The notes: a model not told the origin generated them from the letters alone. A stretch of 64,000 nucleotides of DNA from Ipomoea triloba (GCF_003576645.1 NC_044922.1:14885910-14949909); one strand, 5' to 3'. Numbered from the stretch's first letter, positions 35,134 through 47,410 are shown. Numbers and translations: made by a program.

Positions 35134-36985
35134 TGAAATAGCATGGCTTATTGGCACCTTATGTTGTAACTGGCTGAATATTTGCCCTTGTTCTTTAACC
35201 TGTTAGTTCAGACTTAGATAAGCTTTATGTGAGAAGACTTGACAGCAGGTAGCAAATAAGTGAACAGATTGCCTTGCATTGCAATATCCACTGAGATGGA
35301 TGCCTCTGTAGTTTCTTTTGCCACATTTACCATAGTGCCTTCTGCCACCTTTATAGCATAACTGGAAAGTGGAAATAATAGTGTCGTTTTTGCTGAGTCT
35401 CTGCATTATTGCAGGCTATGGCTATCTAACTATCTTTTTAGATTGATCATCAAAGTGTCCTTTCTTGCTCCTCCCGTGCTTCGAAATACTTGACATGGTG
35501 GGTTCTACTTGCATTTTTTACTGGAGTGGAATCTTTTACTTTCTATGTTGCTGGAAGTTGTGAGAAGGAAGTAACGGATTTGCATGGTAGTGCCTCCTTT
35601 TTTAGTTGCTGTTGAAAGGGCATTGGATGCCTCAACTGAGTTTATTTTATTTGAGTGACTTTCCTTAGTGCACTTCATAAACTTAGCACTTCTCTTCAAC
35701 CATATTGGAGTGAAAATGATTTCTTTATGATTTCAATTGGTGAGAGATGCTGTGGCAGGGGGAAGGGGGGGTACATGCTATTTGAATATTGAATTTCTGT
35801 AGCAATCATCCAAATTGGTTTGCAGAACTTGGGCTCATTGCCAAATCTTTGGTTGCTTAGCTAGTTAGAGCTTTACCCTGTGTGTAGTCTGATGATACTC
35901 TCTAGGAATTCATGACTTTGCTAATGGGTGGGAACAAGCAGTTGTTTGTGGGAACTAACATCTTAAAATGTTTAATAAATGACAACAATGGCTGCCATCT
36001 TTGTATTGTGGACCATGGCATTCAGATTTAACCTGAGTTCTACCTTCAGAAACTCAGCTAACAGCCTGAAATGTGGCTAAACATGTCCAAGGCTAAAAAC
36101 TTGTTTTTCCAGCTCAGTTTTTTTTATAGTGTCACCATGGGATTAGTCACATATTGTATCCTGTACTGAAGACAACTAGACATGGATATGCTTCTTCATT
36201 GTAATGCTATTCAATTGGATTGAAATATTATGAATACGAAGATTATCTGTGTGTTCTAATTTTCTACTCCTTTTTGCATTGTGTTGTTGTAGTATCAGTG
36301 ACAGCTTGTACACTGCCATATCATGGCTCTCACATTTGTATCAGGGATACCATGGGAAGTGTTCTGTAAACTCTGCAAGTATAAAGTACTGTTGAATTAG
36401 CCTCCGGATTTCTCTCTCTCTTTTTTTTTTTGGCATTACCAAAGTGATTGCTTTCAGGGTTTCCAACATAGATTACTTGATATGTGTTAATTGTTATTAG
36501 CCTCCAAATTTCTCAACCAATATCTGGCTGTTTAAGTTCTAATAATTGATGTTGGTTTGATAGTTGGGATTGCCTTTGACCCCAAAGAAAATTGGCATTC
36601 AGCATCCATATTGCACAAATTTTTGTTCCCATAGGGTAACAATTGTTAATAAGAGTTCATATTGCATTTGTGAACCCTGATATAAAAATTCTGTATCTTC
36701 AGTTAACACATTTTGTACCTACAGTTAATAGTTTTTGTACATGTAAACAAATAACTTTTTTTTTGAGTGCTAGTAAACAAATAACTTGATAATTGTTAAC
36801 ACATAATATGATAGCTGCAGGTACAGAATGTATCAACTACAATTACAGAATTTTAAAGTTATTTTTGACTAGGGTTTACAATACAAGGTACCTGTCCTTG
36901 GTATATACTGTTCCATCAAAACCAATTGGTGCTTGTTGGGCTCAATTTGAGATTTTTGAATAAACAACTTTACAAAAACACAATC
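35134..36985. other. Intergenic, no gene recognised
   Basis: Composition is less extreme than elsewhere, but no family motif or splice-consistent gene was found on either strand. A short direct repeat agtaaacaaataactt (about 36755 and 36772-36787) flanks a poly-T segment. Confidence 0.45.
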
Positions 36986-37186
36986 ATTATTGCATGGACC
37001 ATGGTCCACACAGTTGTGTGGACCAAAAATAAAAAGTACATTATTTTTGTACTGAAGGTACATTATTTCTGTACTATAGATACATTATTTTTGTACTGAA
37101 GGTACATTATTTGATATATATACTATCAAATAATGTATCTACAGTACAAAAATAATGTACTTTTTATTTTTGGTCCATGCAATAAT
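36986..37186. repeat. Inverted-repeat (MITE-like) element
   Basis: The left arm starts attattgcatggacc and continues with aaaaataaaaagtacatta. The right arm ends ttggtccatgcaataat. The arms pair around tatatacta near 37118. The left arm contains an extra palindromic insert (ggtccacacagttgtgtggacc) and extra copies of gtacattatttttgtactga. It is non-coding. Confidence 0.75.
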
Positions 37187-40100
37187 TTGCCACAAAAACA
37201 TGGTTTGCCTCTTATCTACCAAGACTTTTATTTATTTATTTTTTAAAGAAAAGAGTGTAAAATATTTTGCTGAATTTATTGCACGCTTATGTGCAGTTAA
37301 AATATTTGTTTGGAATAGTTTTCAACTCAAATAACTAGAAGGATTTGAAAAAATATTCTAATTGCACATGTTTTAATCAATGATCTAATTGCACAAAAAT
37401 ACAAAATTCAGTTGTTTATTTAGCACTTATTTTTTCTTTTTTTTGCCCAATTTATGCTTTCTGTAATAAGTTGTGAATGAGCTAAGCCAAAAAAGTACCT
37501 ATAAATGTTACTATTGCAACAAGGGGAAAATACCAAAGTTGTGCAGCCTAATTTTTAAATTTTTGTTGTCATATGTATCTTTCTACTTTTACAAATGTTG
37601 TTATTGCAAATTTGCAATAATAGTAGCACCACTAACTAACACCTCCTCCTAGTTTCAAAAAAAAAAAAAAAAAAACTAGCACCTCCTCCTTACCACCATA
37701 CGACCAGGGAGTCTTTAACAATTTGAGGAATAATTTTGAATGTTTGGATAAAGAATGTGATGTGTACAAATATAGAAAATGTACTTTTAGTGTATTCATA
37801 CTAATTTAAATAAAATAAAAATAATATAGTTATTTTGTACATCTTTGTCTGTTCTCTCTTTGCTTTAGTTATCTATAGGAAATATCAACGGACGGTGAAT
37901 GATTAGCAGACTAAGACATCGGCATCTTTGTCCAAATATACAAGATGAAGACGTTAGACGTATTCGTCTAGATCTATTGGACGAAGATGTCAGCATCTTG
38001 GTGCACTACGTGAGTGATATAACACTATTATTTTCTCAGCCAGTTACCTTCATTCATTATCTGCCGTTATATTATTCAAATATGTCATATAAAAAGGAGA
38101 CCTAATCTTACCGAACTAAAAAGTTTCCTAAGTAAATAGTACAATTGACTCCTAATATTACCCAACTAAAAAAACTCCATTTAGACCAATTAAATCAACA
38201 AAAAAAAGTGTAATCGACTCCTAATTATCTTACCCTAGCTTGACTGTATCCGTATGCACTAAAGAATAGCCGCCATAGCTGTTATTTGAACTCTAAGATG
38301 AAGGTAGCCATTGCCCGCCCTATTCCGCTATTCATAGAGTCCTGGTCAGAATTTTGACAAGGGCGACCATGGACACCCTTGTCAGTTGTCAATGAACCTC
38401 CACTGATGATTGGACTTTAAGGCAACATACAATAGTCGCTGATTTGGACTTTAAGGCAACATACAAGGGTGGCCATGGCTATCATTGTCAGCTACATATG
38501 GCTTCTTTTTTTTTTCCTAATATTTTTTATATATTTTATTTTATATAAAAATTTATTTTAATTGATATACCAAAACAATCAACACCACATTTGAATAAAA
38601 AGTACACATAGAAATCCAATCATCATGAAATCAGCGGTAACCTGCTGGACGTACATGTAACATTATGATTTAATTGCACTTCTTTTGGTCAATTTAAAAG
38701 ATTTAGATTAAACTTTTCTCAATTAGTGATTCATCTGCACTATTTACTAATAATACATCATATGATTTATAAATATATGTATTTAGATGAAACTTTTCTC
38801 AATTCACTTTGAAACCCTTCTTTGTTATTTGTTTTGATTTAATTTCATTTGCAAAATACTTATAGTGTAAGAGATGATGCTTGAATGTTATAGAGGCGGT
38901 GAATTTCTTTAAGCTAGTAGCACAATTGTGACTAGTAGTGATGGTAATGATATATATGTAGGAGACACTAATGAGTTGATGTGATGAGCTTTTGTGAATT
39001 TGAACTTATCACTAGTAGCCATGATGGGATTTGTGTAATAAATAACCCTATAATATTAAACTAGATAACCTGCTTTGATTTATCAAGAAATAATATAGAT
39101 CATACTCCGTAAATTTTATTCACTTATTTATATATCTTCTATCAATAAAATCACAAGCGGAATCTTATATGTATCGAGTACTTTTTCACTTTAAGTCTTC
39201 CAACTATTGTACGTCTTCCAAGTTTGATCTATAGCTATCAAAATTTTCATATTTGGTGCATAAATATCAAATTCTTTTTACATTCGATCATTACAATCCA
39301 TTTTCTGACCAACTATGTATGATATTCATCAATACTAACCTCATACCACTATATTCAAATGTGTGGTTTACATGTTGTTCAAATTCAAATAACAAAAATA
39401 TGTTTTTAAATAACTAACATGAGGGATTCTATCTAATGTTAGCTGAAAAATTAATCAAAAGGATAAATGTAATAGAAATTTGATAGTCATGCACTAAATG
39501 TGAAAAAAATGGATAATTAGGAAGCAAATGTGAGACAAAAGACATTGGTCAAGTAACATTGACTTTTGACTTTATATTAGAATGTCAAAGTCTCAAAGGT
39601 CCCTCCTCCCAACCCGCCCCCAAATCCCTTCTGTCATATTAAAAGAAAAACAATAACAAAATGTATACTAAATAGAATTTTTTTTTAATACTAATAAATA
39701 GAAAGTCATTGAAAGACTTTGATCAATTAGTAGTGACAAAGACCTTTTACGACACACGTACAGACAACAAAACCTTGAATTACTTTGGATAATTATGGAC
39801 TTTCCTTTTGTATGGACCTTGGAGCTAATTCATTAGAGGTCCAAAATATAGTATGAGAAAGCTGGAAGACCTGGATTATTAAAAAAAAAAAAAAAGAGAA
39901 AAAAAAAAGACGAAAATGGGAAATAGTTGGTTAATTGGTACATGGTTAAAAATTGGCAGTCATCCACGGTGATGTGGCAGCACCGAAAGGCGAGTGCGGA
40001 AATCCCGTTTGGCGTAGGCTGTACAGTGTACACCAAGCGTTGCTGCGACATTACAGATTACATCCAGCTTCCAGTCCGCCCTACTCCCGACACCTTTTCT
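37187..40100. other. Intergenic, no gene recognised
   Basis: AT-rich sequence with poly-A/T runs (37657-37675 and 39880-39908). A small patch at 37896-38003 has repeated gacg(a/t)agatgt words. No gene, RNA or clear transposon was seen. Confidence 0.45.
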
Positions 40101-40103
40101 TCA

Positions 40104-40110
<7 letters not shown>

Positions 40111-40154
<44 letters not shown>
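40111..40154. repeat. (AAT)n microsatellite
   Basis: About 14 AAT units. Confidence 0.95.
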
Positions 40155-40159
40155 TATGA

Positions 40160-40520
40160 AAGACCACACTTGTGTGAGATCGTCACACGAATCTGTATTC
40201 ATGAGATAGGTCAGTAAGATCAATATGTAACTGTAATACTTATTTTAGCAAATGTAATACTAAATCAAGAATAAAATATTTATTACTTATAAAGTTTAAA
40301 TTTTAATGTAAAAGTATTATTTTTTATTAAAAGTATTACTACGTATATTTTTTCTTATAGGCAATGTTTAACATAAAAATAATAAATCTTTCTTCAAAAT
40401 ATTATATTTTTCATATCAATAATAAATATTTTATTCATGACTTAATATTACATTTAATAGTATAAATATTATTTGTCATTTGACTCGATCCGTTCTACCA
40501 GACAAGAATCCGGTGACACA
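40160..40520. repeat. MITE-like sequence related to 10043-10165
   Basis: The left part cacttgtgtgagatcgtcac is inverted, with decay, in the right part ccggtgacacaaattt. The edges resemble the small inverted-repeat sequence inside Helitron 1. Confidence 0.45.
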
Positions 40521-40710
40521 AATTTTTATAATAATAATATATTCCAAACATCCCCTCATCACCCACTACGCATTTTAGTTAACGACTGCGACTCCCGCTG
40601 CCCCTTCTCTTCCCTCTCTCCGACTAACTAATTTTTCCTCCCTCCTTCCCTCCCACTCCCATCCATTTTGCGATCTCATTTTTCACTTTTCTCCTCCAAA
40701 CTCGTCGGCC

Positions 40711-42526
40711 ATGGAGCCTCGAGGCGATCGGCGAACGGACAATCTGTCGGATGATCATCGCGCTCGGGAACGATCGTCCAAGCAACTCAAGGCGTCTCCT
40801 ACCCCCGTCGATACCGTTTCCGTAACGCAGAGGTCGAATTCACGATCCTATACTTTATATTTTCTACTCCGTGATTTTCTCAAGTTAATTCGTGTGAGTT
40901 TCGTGAGTTTGGAGTTGATTTTCATGATTTTATATTGATTTTTGCTGTTATACAGGTTGCAGAAGGAGCTCATGGCTTTAATGGTACATCTTCTCCACTT
41001 CTCTCTCTGTTGTATACTCCGTATTTCTCTGTATTGTATATGCTGGTATATTCGATTGTTCGTTATTATTGGAAATTAAACATTGCAGTTGCAGTTAAAG
41101 AAAGATTCTCTTGAATTAATTGCTGTGCTTTCTTGTGATTGATTACTTGCCAAGAAAAAAGTAAACAGTGAAAACCGTTGAATCTTTTTCTTAGATTGAT
41201 TTTATTTTTATTTTTCTTTATTTAAATGCTCTTTGTCACCTGTTTAGTTTAGATTTGATCATATTGTGTGAATACTCCATAAATTTTTTAAGTGTTGTGA
41301 TTTCAATTTTTGTTGTTTATATATTTCAAGCTGCGTGGTAAGCAACTGAAGAGTGGCTTTTTCCTGTGTAGATGACAGGAGGAGACCTTGGTGTATCTGC
41401 CTTTCCTGAAGGCGAGAGCATCTTTACTTGGATTGGCACTATTGAAGGTGGAAAAGGAACAATGTATGAGGGTCAATCATACAAACTCTCTTTGCACTTT
41501 CCCCTTGATTATCCTTTCAAGCCACCTCAAGTGAAGTTTGAGACAATGTGCTTCCACCCAAATGTTGACCAGTACGGAAATATTTGTTTAGATATCCTTC
41601 AGGTATGAATCATCTTCTTGGTATCTTTCTATAAATTTATCATCCAAGTTTAATTTCTTCAGATTTCAGAATGGTATTGATAAATCATGCAGGACAAATG
41701 GTCTTCAGCTTATGATTGCAGAACCATTCTTCTCTCCATCCAGAGTTTATTAGGAGGTTTGGAGCATTGCTGTACCTTCATTGTTTTGTTGGACCTATGT
41801 TCCTTCCTTCTTTGCCTGATTCTAACTTTCTATATGCAGAACCAAACACTGAAAGCCCTCTTAACAGCTCTGCTGCTGCACTTTGGAAGAACCAGGAAGG
41901 TCAGTGTTCCATTTTCTGTTATCATAATTGACCTTGGAAGGTCATGTTTTAGGTCAGGGTTGTTAACAACCTAAATATGTTATGTGCCATCAGTGCATGA
42001 CAGTAAGCGTATCCAGTTACTCTTCAATTTAAAAATTTACAGCTTGACCCTCTCTCAACTTTGATCTCCTACATACAAAAGTTAAGATATGCACATTTCT
42101 CTAGAGTTTAGACAAGGTATGGCTTGTACAGTTGAAAGAGATGATTAATAATTATGATGGATGTAATATTTTAAGGAATATATAACTTCAGATTGGAATG
42201 CTGCAAAAAGTTGGTGGCAGATTGCTTGTAACTTACTCATCTAGTATGCAAATTATGGTTTTTGTTGCATGGGACATTATTAATTAATTGTTTGTTCTTA
42301 GCTTAATTGCTGCTGTTTCTAGAGCTATGCATGTGCTCATTTCAGTTCCATCCTGTCTCTAGAGCTAGATAATTGCTGCTGTTTTGAGAATTGCATGTCA
42401 ATGCTGTCAAGAGCTTAGTCTACATATCTTTTCAGTGTAATGCATTGCCTTCTTAAACCTTTTCTTGCAGAGTACAGAAAGATGGTGCGGAAGCATTACA
42501 TGGCCGGGGAAGCATTTGATAGCTAA
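40711..42526 (+). CDS. E2-C type ubiquitin-conjugating enzyme (UBC19/20-like)
   Basis: This enzyme takes ubiquitin from E1 and passes it on with the anaphase-promoting complex during mitosis, judging by its animal counterpart UBE2C. Six exons join in phase: 40711-40832, 40956-40983, 41372-41602, 41693-41756, 41840-41899 and 42471-42526. They give 186 residues. Residues 1-41 are a polar extension without family motif. The UBC fold runs from about 42 (LQKELMALMMTGGDLGVSAF) to 175. HPN is at 112-114 and the catalytic Cys is residue 122 in YGNICLDILQ. KWSSAYDCRTILLSIQSLLG, EPNTESPLN and AALWKNQEEYRK follow. MALMM, SAFPEG and GTIEGG mark the E2-C subfamily rather than UBC8/10 types. The leader before the ATG is CT-rich. 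The gene converges with the F-box gene, about 900 bp between stops. Splice sites are inferred by hand, and all are GT..AG. Confidence 0.95.
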
Positions 42527-43427
42527 GACAAGTCATTTAAGCAATGTGTTCTGTACAATGTTCTTGGAAACAAGAAATTCCTAATGATTGTAGCAACACA
42601 AGAAAAGAAGACAAAGTTCCGATTATGCAGGAGAAGCAAAAGCAGAAGTTTACTCGATCCTGGAGGCCGATCAGAGAACACAACTGACTTTCATCATGTA
42701 ATCGTTCTGTCTTTCCTGCTCTCACTATTCGTTTGTGTACCATGATTTTTTTTCATAGATAAATGCCTGTCAATAATTTCATTGTAGAGCATCTAGGTAA
42801 ACCTAAAACTATTGCTTTATATAGATTTGGATCACTTTCCACTGTTTTTTTTCTTCTTTCCTGTGAATAAGGTAGTTAGAACTAGGGGTGTGTATCGGAC
42901 GGGTGGGGTCGGTTTGGTTATGTAATGTTGAAAACCGTTCGGGAGCGATAACTAATTTCGGAAATAAAAATAACATTCAAATTTAAGAGATAATAAATTA
43001 CAAAACTAAAGTTTACAGATTTGAAGTGCAAAATACAATGCTAAACTAAGTGCTAAATTGCATTAAAAGTCTAAAATCATCAAACAACTTAGACAAAATA
43101 CTAACAAAATATTTAATTACAGATTTACAGATGGTAACTACTACCTAGCAAAGTAGCACCAACTCCACCAAGTAACCAAAACTCCAACACTTCTACAGAT
43201 TAAAGATAGTAAGAAACTATTCTTCTTCTTCCTCCTAATAAAAATTTAACCAACACTCCAACACTTTTACGGATTAAAGATAGTAAGAAACTATTCTTCT
43301 TCTTCCTCCTAATAAAAATAAACATTGACCAATTGCATTTCTAACAAAACATTTCAAGTTCCACCATCACCATTGCTTACATTTCTAAGTTGCATACAAA
43401 TTGAAGCATAGCTAAACCAACCAGTCC
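42527..43427. other. Convergent intergenic region with 3' UTRs
   Basis: This is the space between the stop codons of the E2 gene and the F-box gene, so it must hold both 3' ends. A 64-bp direct repeat with a 74-bp period lies at 43181-43244 and 43255-43318 (actccaacacttctacagat, then ttcttcttcttcctcctaat). Nothing else was recognised. Confidence 0.6.
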
Positions 43428-44944
43428 TTAAGCATAGTTTTTGCCCTTGATGACAATCTGTGCTTTTGGAGATGCACGAGGGAAGCATTGCAACTCCCTT
43501 AGGAACTTGATCACCGTGCAACCATCTTTTATATAACGATATTCCGTAATAACAACTCTCTCTAGTATAGGGGATTTTGAGAGCAGCATTTTCATAAACA
43601 GCATTTCAACTGGGGATCTACAGAACAGTTTAATCTTGATTGTTTTAAGCACTTTTAGATCCTGATTAATAATGCAACTCTCTGGATCCTTCAGAAGTCT
43701 TGAAGCAGCTTCTATGTCATTATCTTCCATGAAATCATCTTCCATGTCATCATCTTCTTCTATTTCATCATACTACAACTCAACAACAAATAAAATAAAG
43801 TAATAAACATGTACAACCATGAGGAAATAAAGAAAACAAAAAAAAATCACGACGGGCAAATATATACTCTATAATAAAGGTTTCTGTCTCACAAAACTTA
43901 CTCCTGTAATCTCCAGTTCACATAGATTGGGAGATTTTTGAAGCAACTGCAAAACACCCTTGAGATGCTTTTCACTGGCAAACTCAAAAGAATGCAGTTT
44001 GAGTACTTGCAGATTTATTGCAGTTGGGAAGGAGGCTACTACAGCATCTCTCCAATTCTTTAACAAAAACAAAAGATTATATGAGACTTGAAAACAACTC
44101 TAACAAACCAGAAGGAAAAGAATATTTAATCTGTCAATACTATAGAAGGAAGATAGATTCTCACCAAGAACAAGCCGCCCACCATGCAAAGAACCTTAAT
44201 TGCTCTCAAATGAAGTGCAAACCAACTCGATTCAAACTTACATATAAAACCAAACTCATATATACAACCAGTGATAGACAGGCTTTCAAGTTTTGGAGCA
44301 CTAATCTTAAAATTACTGATCCATCTACAATTACTTAAATAAAGCTTCTCAAGATTAGGAATACTATACACAATTCCATTAACATTATGACTAAAGGCAA
44401 CACTGAAGAACTCTAATGAAGTGACACAGGGAAAAATACAAGGAGCATTTAGTGGGAAATCAAAATACACATTGCAGAGTCTCAGCTGCTTGATTGTCGG
44501 GCACGAGACTATACAAAGTGGCAGCTTATATGGGGTGACATTTCCCCCATTAGAGATGCGAAGTTCCTCAACGCCATTTCTCGATAGAAAATGAAACCAC
44601 TGATCTAAAGCGGACTGCTCCAGCTTAGGATCAAGTAATTCGAGGGAAGGGATGGCTAGACTAAATTTCTTCACGGGTGGAATCCGCTGCAAGAGAATGC
44701 GTGTTATTATTTGAACGAAAGGTAGGAGAGTATAACCTTTGGATTCTCTGAAATGCCAGAAGAAGTTGAAATCAAACACAAGGCGGCCATGGCGCAACCA
44801 AGCATCATTCCAGTGGGTTGAGAGCAGAGCAGTTCTGGCAGCGTCTCGAGTGGGCAAACACTCCAAAATTCTGTCCTTTATCTCTGCCGGCAGATGACTT
44901 ATTAGATCCCTATTTGCATCCGCTACGGTCTGAGGTTGAGCCAT
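43428..44944 (-). CDS. F-box/FBD/LRR protein
   Basis: This is a probable substrate receptor of SCF ubiquitin ligases. Three exons (44944-44165, 44057-43902 and 43772-43428) are in phase and give 426 residues. The F-box lies at about residues 13-52 (LISHLPAEIKDRILECLPTR, then TALLSTHWNDAWLRHGRLVF). Leucine-rich segments follow (VEELRISNGG, IKQLRLCNVYFDFPL, LEKLYLSNCRWI, KLESLSITGC, LQVLKLHSFEF). Exon 3 starts with an acidic stretch (YDEIEEDDDMEDD) and ends in an FBD domain (SPILERVVITEYRY, LRELQCFPRASPKAQIVI). ATG 44944 was chosen because the F-box follows directly and the upstream sequence has no in-frame ATG of good context. A 5' UTR intron is likely at 45068-44987 (gtaagggt to tcttgcag). 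The F-box/FBD family is large and fast-evolving, so the target cannot be named. Confidence 0.9.
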
Positions 44945-45178
44945 TAAACTGAAACAACAATTGAAAGCCAAAATCGTTCGGAGAATCTGCAAGATTTCGT
45001 AAATGAAAGGAGATTAGAAGAGTTGGGAAGAAATAATTGATTGGGGGAAAAGTGAAAGAAACCCTTACCTCTGAAGCCTCTGCCCTCTGATGTTTGGTTT
45101 GGGCCTTTGCTGGTTATGGAAGCCGTAGGGAACCAGAATGCAAATCATCATCAAGGTTTAAAATAAAGGAATATAACA

Positions 45179-45405
45179 TTGCCAAAGATGTCGTGGTCTA
45201 ATATTACACTCCCACATGAAAAGGAGTGGGTTCGAGCCTTTTATTACTAAAACCAATTAATTTGTTTTTTTTTTTTTTTTGAAAACACCAATTAATTTGT
45301 TATTTTATAACAAGTGGCACCCGGTTTACACTTCCACGTAAAAGTGAGTGGATTCGAGCCTTTTATTACTAAAAACCAATTAATTTGTTATTTTATAAAC
45401 CGAAT
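45179..45405 (+). repeat. Duplicated SINE fragment upstream of the F-box gene
   Basis: Two copies of a SINE head (cccggtttacac or ttacactccc region, then gtgggttcgagcctt or gtggattcgagcctt) each run into ttattactaaaa and ccaattaatttgttatttta. Copies are at about 45179-45305 and 45312-45405, with a poly-T run between. The SINE family is that of 11045. It lies about 110-340 bp upstream of the likely F-box leader and may touch its promoter. Confidence 0.7.
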
Positions 45406-45543
45406 GGTTTCGATTCAGTATAGTTCAGTTAAAAATCAAACCAAATTGAATGATCGTGGTTTTTTCTTTTTAATTCATTTTTTAAGGGGTATTTTATGTG
45501 TAGGGGTATAATGGCACTTCCCATTTTGTATGATTATACTAGT

Positions 45544-46129
45544 ATATATGATCTCATTGAGGCTCTGAACTTTGCAAATGGAGTAAATTAATTAAATGAA
45601 AGAACTGATAAAGTGGCAAAGTAATAACAGAAAAGATAAATTGCATATTTTCATTATGACTTTATGAGTTTGTTATGCACACATGAAGCTTCTTTCTTTA
45701 TTGATGCTAGAACACACAATGAAAAATGCAAGCTATGACATTATTTATGTATATGGTTCAGTAGAAATAACTGTTACAGTGTCATGTGCTCAGATGATTT
45801 GATTTCTGTACCTTATGAATTTCTTACACCATATTATTTAATACATGAATCCTTATCAGTGAAATGAAAGATTACTTACTAGGTAGGTCCCAAGGGTTAT
45901 AGTTATAAAACTCAACATCTGTGATGATGCAGGCAGGCAGTGGATGAGAGTTCACCTTGTTGAATAGGTAATAAACAATTAGCTCTTGGTCTGAGGGATG
46001 AAATCGGACTCCTGGAGGGAAATGGAAACTGGAAATGGCTGCTCTGCTGCCCCATAGAATGGAAGAAGTTTTCAGATTAGTCTTTCGGTGATACAATCAT
46101 AGTAAACAGAAAATGGAACATATGAATAG
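45544..46129 (-). pseudogene. Internally deleted NAC gene copy
   Basis: This is a partial copy of the neighbouring NAC locus. 45544-45847 matches 47746-48022 (3' flank of the intact gene) and 45843-46129 matches 49485-49773 (first intron edge, exon 1 and 5' leader). The join is at acatg, present at both source breakpoints, so about 1.46 kb with exons 2 and 3 was lost through 5-bp microhomology. The exon 1 remnant is 46055-45880. It keeps [20 protein letters not shown] and the donor cctagtaagt. Between the ATG and the codons for AISSFHF it has a net loss of 2 bp, so the original ATG no longer reads the NAC frame. It cannot make a NAC protein. It also retains about 32 bp (45797-45830) that the intact locus lacks. 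Confidence 0.92.
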
Positions 46130-46492
46130 TGAGTACGTAAAGGATGAAATATTATGGACGAAATTTGTAATTTTAGTATAACTTAAAGGACGAAAAGTGA
46201 GTACGAAATGACGAAAAATGTAACGTCAATGATAATTATTTAAGGATGAAAAGTAAGTAAGCATGACCAACACTCAAATTCTACCATTATCCTATAACTT
46301 AAGGACAAAAAGTACAATAATCCCATAATTTTATCACATCCAATCGTTTCTACTCAATAAGCTGTCTCTCTTCTTCTTCTTCATCATCATCATCATCAAA
46401 AGAAATGTTATGCGTTTTTCTTCCAACTTAAAGAAGTAATAATTTTTTTTATTGAGGTAAAATTGTAAAAAGCCGTCTTTTGTGATTTGTAG
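46130..46492. other. Intergenic, no gene recognised
   Basis: AT-rich sequence with repeated ggacgaaaagtgagtacg-like words (46140-46320) and a CTT/CAT microsatellite-like patch (46371-46399). Confidence 0.5.
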
Positions 46493-46502
46493 AATAGTTG
46501 TA

Positions 46503-46867
46503 AAATGGTCGTGATCCATAATTGGCTGAAGCTATAGCAGTCAAGGAGGCACTTACGTGATTGAAGTCTACTGATTTTAATAATTTGATTGCTGAGTCTA
46601 ATAGTCTTAATTTTTATTATAGTTTTAATTCGAATCTTTTGGACTTTTTGTATGTGGGTTTGATAGTAAAGCAATGTCGTTGTATTCCTAGTGACATCAG
46701 GAACGTGTCTGTTCACCATGTTAGAAAGTTAGCGAATTATGTAGCTCATGTGTTAGCACGAGCAACTGGTTCCTCGTTTGTTTTAGGGTCGTGGTTGTCT
46801 GTTCCACTGGCTTGTATTTCTCATTTTGTTAGTTATTTATGCATTCTTGATGTTTCCTTTTAAAAAA
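46503..46867 (+). mobile_element. 5'-truncated LINE tail encoding an RNase H-like remnant
   Basis: The segment ends in an A tail and is flanked by aatagttgta on both sides (46493-46502 and 46868-46877). It decodes to AEAIAVKEALT, a stop, then LIAESNSLNF, DIRNVSVHHVRKLANYVAHV and LARATGSS, the C-terminus of a plant LINE RNase H-like domain. It separates the NAC pseudogene from the intact NAC locus. Confidence 0.85.
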
Positions 46868-47250
46868 AATAGTTGTATTTTTTGTGTGTGGTCGGACCAC
46901 GAGGTGTCCTGAGCAAATCATAACCATAAAGACACATTTAAACCCGTACCATACTCAGACTAATCCCTGTTCACACTGGACCGATCCAGTCAAGAGGTAA
47001 AAATGCTTATTGAATTGATTTTTCATACAAGAGAAATTTAAACTCCTGATCTATATTAAGGGACGAAAGTGCACGGTTATTCACACAAACAAGGTAGATG
47101 TAGAATAGTTGTAGTTGTAGATAGTGAGTGCTAGGCTTTTCCTAAATAAAAGTAGTTTGAAATAGTGAAATAGGTGAGTAGCGAATGGTGAATAAAATAA
47201 AATGCAACTAAAACAAAAATCTCCCGCCACCCGCTTCTCCCTCTCGAGAA

Positions 47251-47410
47251 GTGCTCTCTACGGTGTCGATGAACAAGGTTGCGATTTCCTGCGGATTCTA
47301 TCTTTCCTCTCGGCTCTCTCTTTCTCTCTTCTGCGGTTTCAATTTTCCGTTACTACGACCGCCACCGACATATTCTTCACAGTCGACGCTATCCCCTAAG
47401 AAGAAGGTTA
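47251..47410 (+). other. Possible orphan first exon
   Basis: A GC-richer block after the leader-like tctcccgccacccgcttctc opens with ATG at 47269 and reads MNKVAISCGFYLSSRLSLSL, then FCGFNFPLLRPPPTYSSQST. It is Ser/Leu/Arg-rich and poor in acids, like an organelle targeting peptide. A weak donor (aaggttata) follows at about 47406. No downstream exon is recognisable before the NAC region. It could be a truncated gene copy, an unannotated gene start or chance. Confidence 0.25.

Noticed and set aside
41687..41974. Open frames continuing past E2 exons 4 and 5
   Set aside because: They run through introns; the spliced model restores the conserved EPNTESPLN segment.
44018..44338. Plus-strand frame opposite the F-box gene
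   Set aside because: Antisense shadow without motif.
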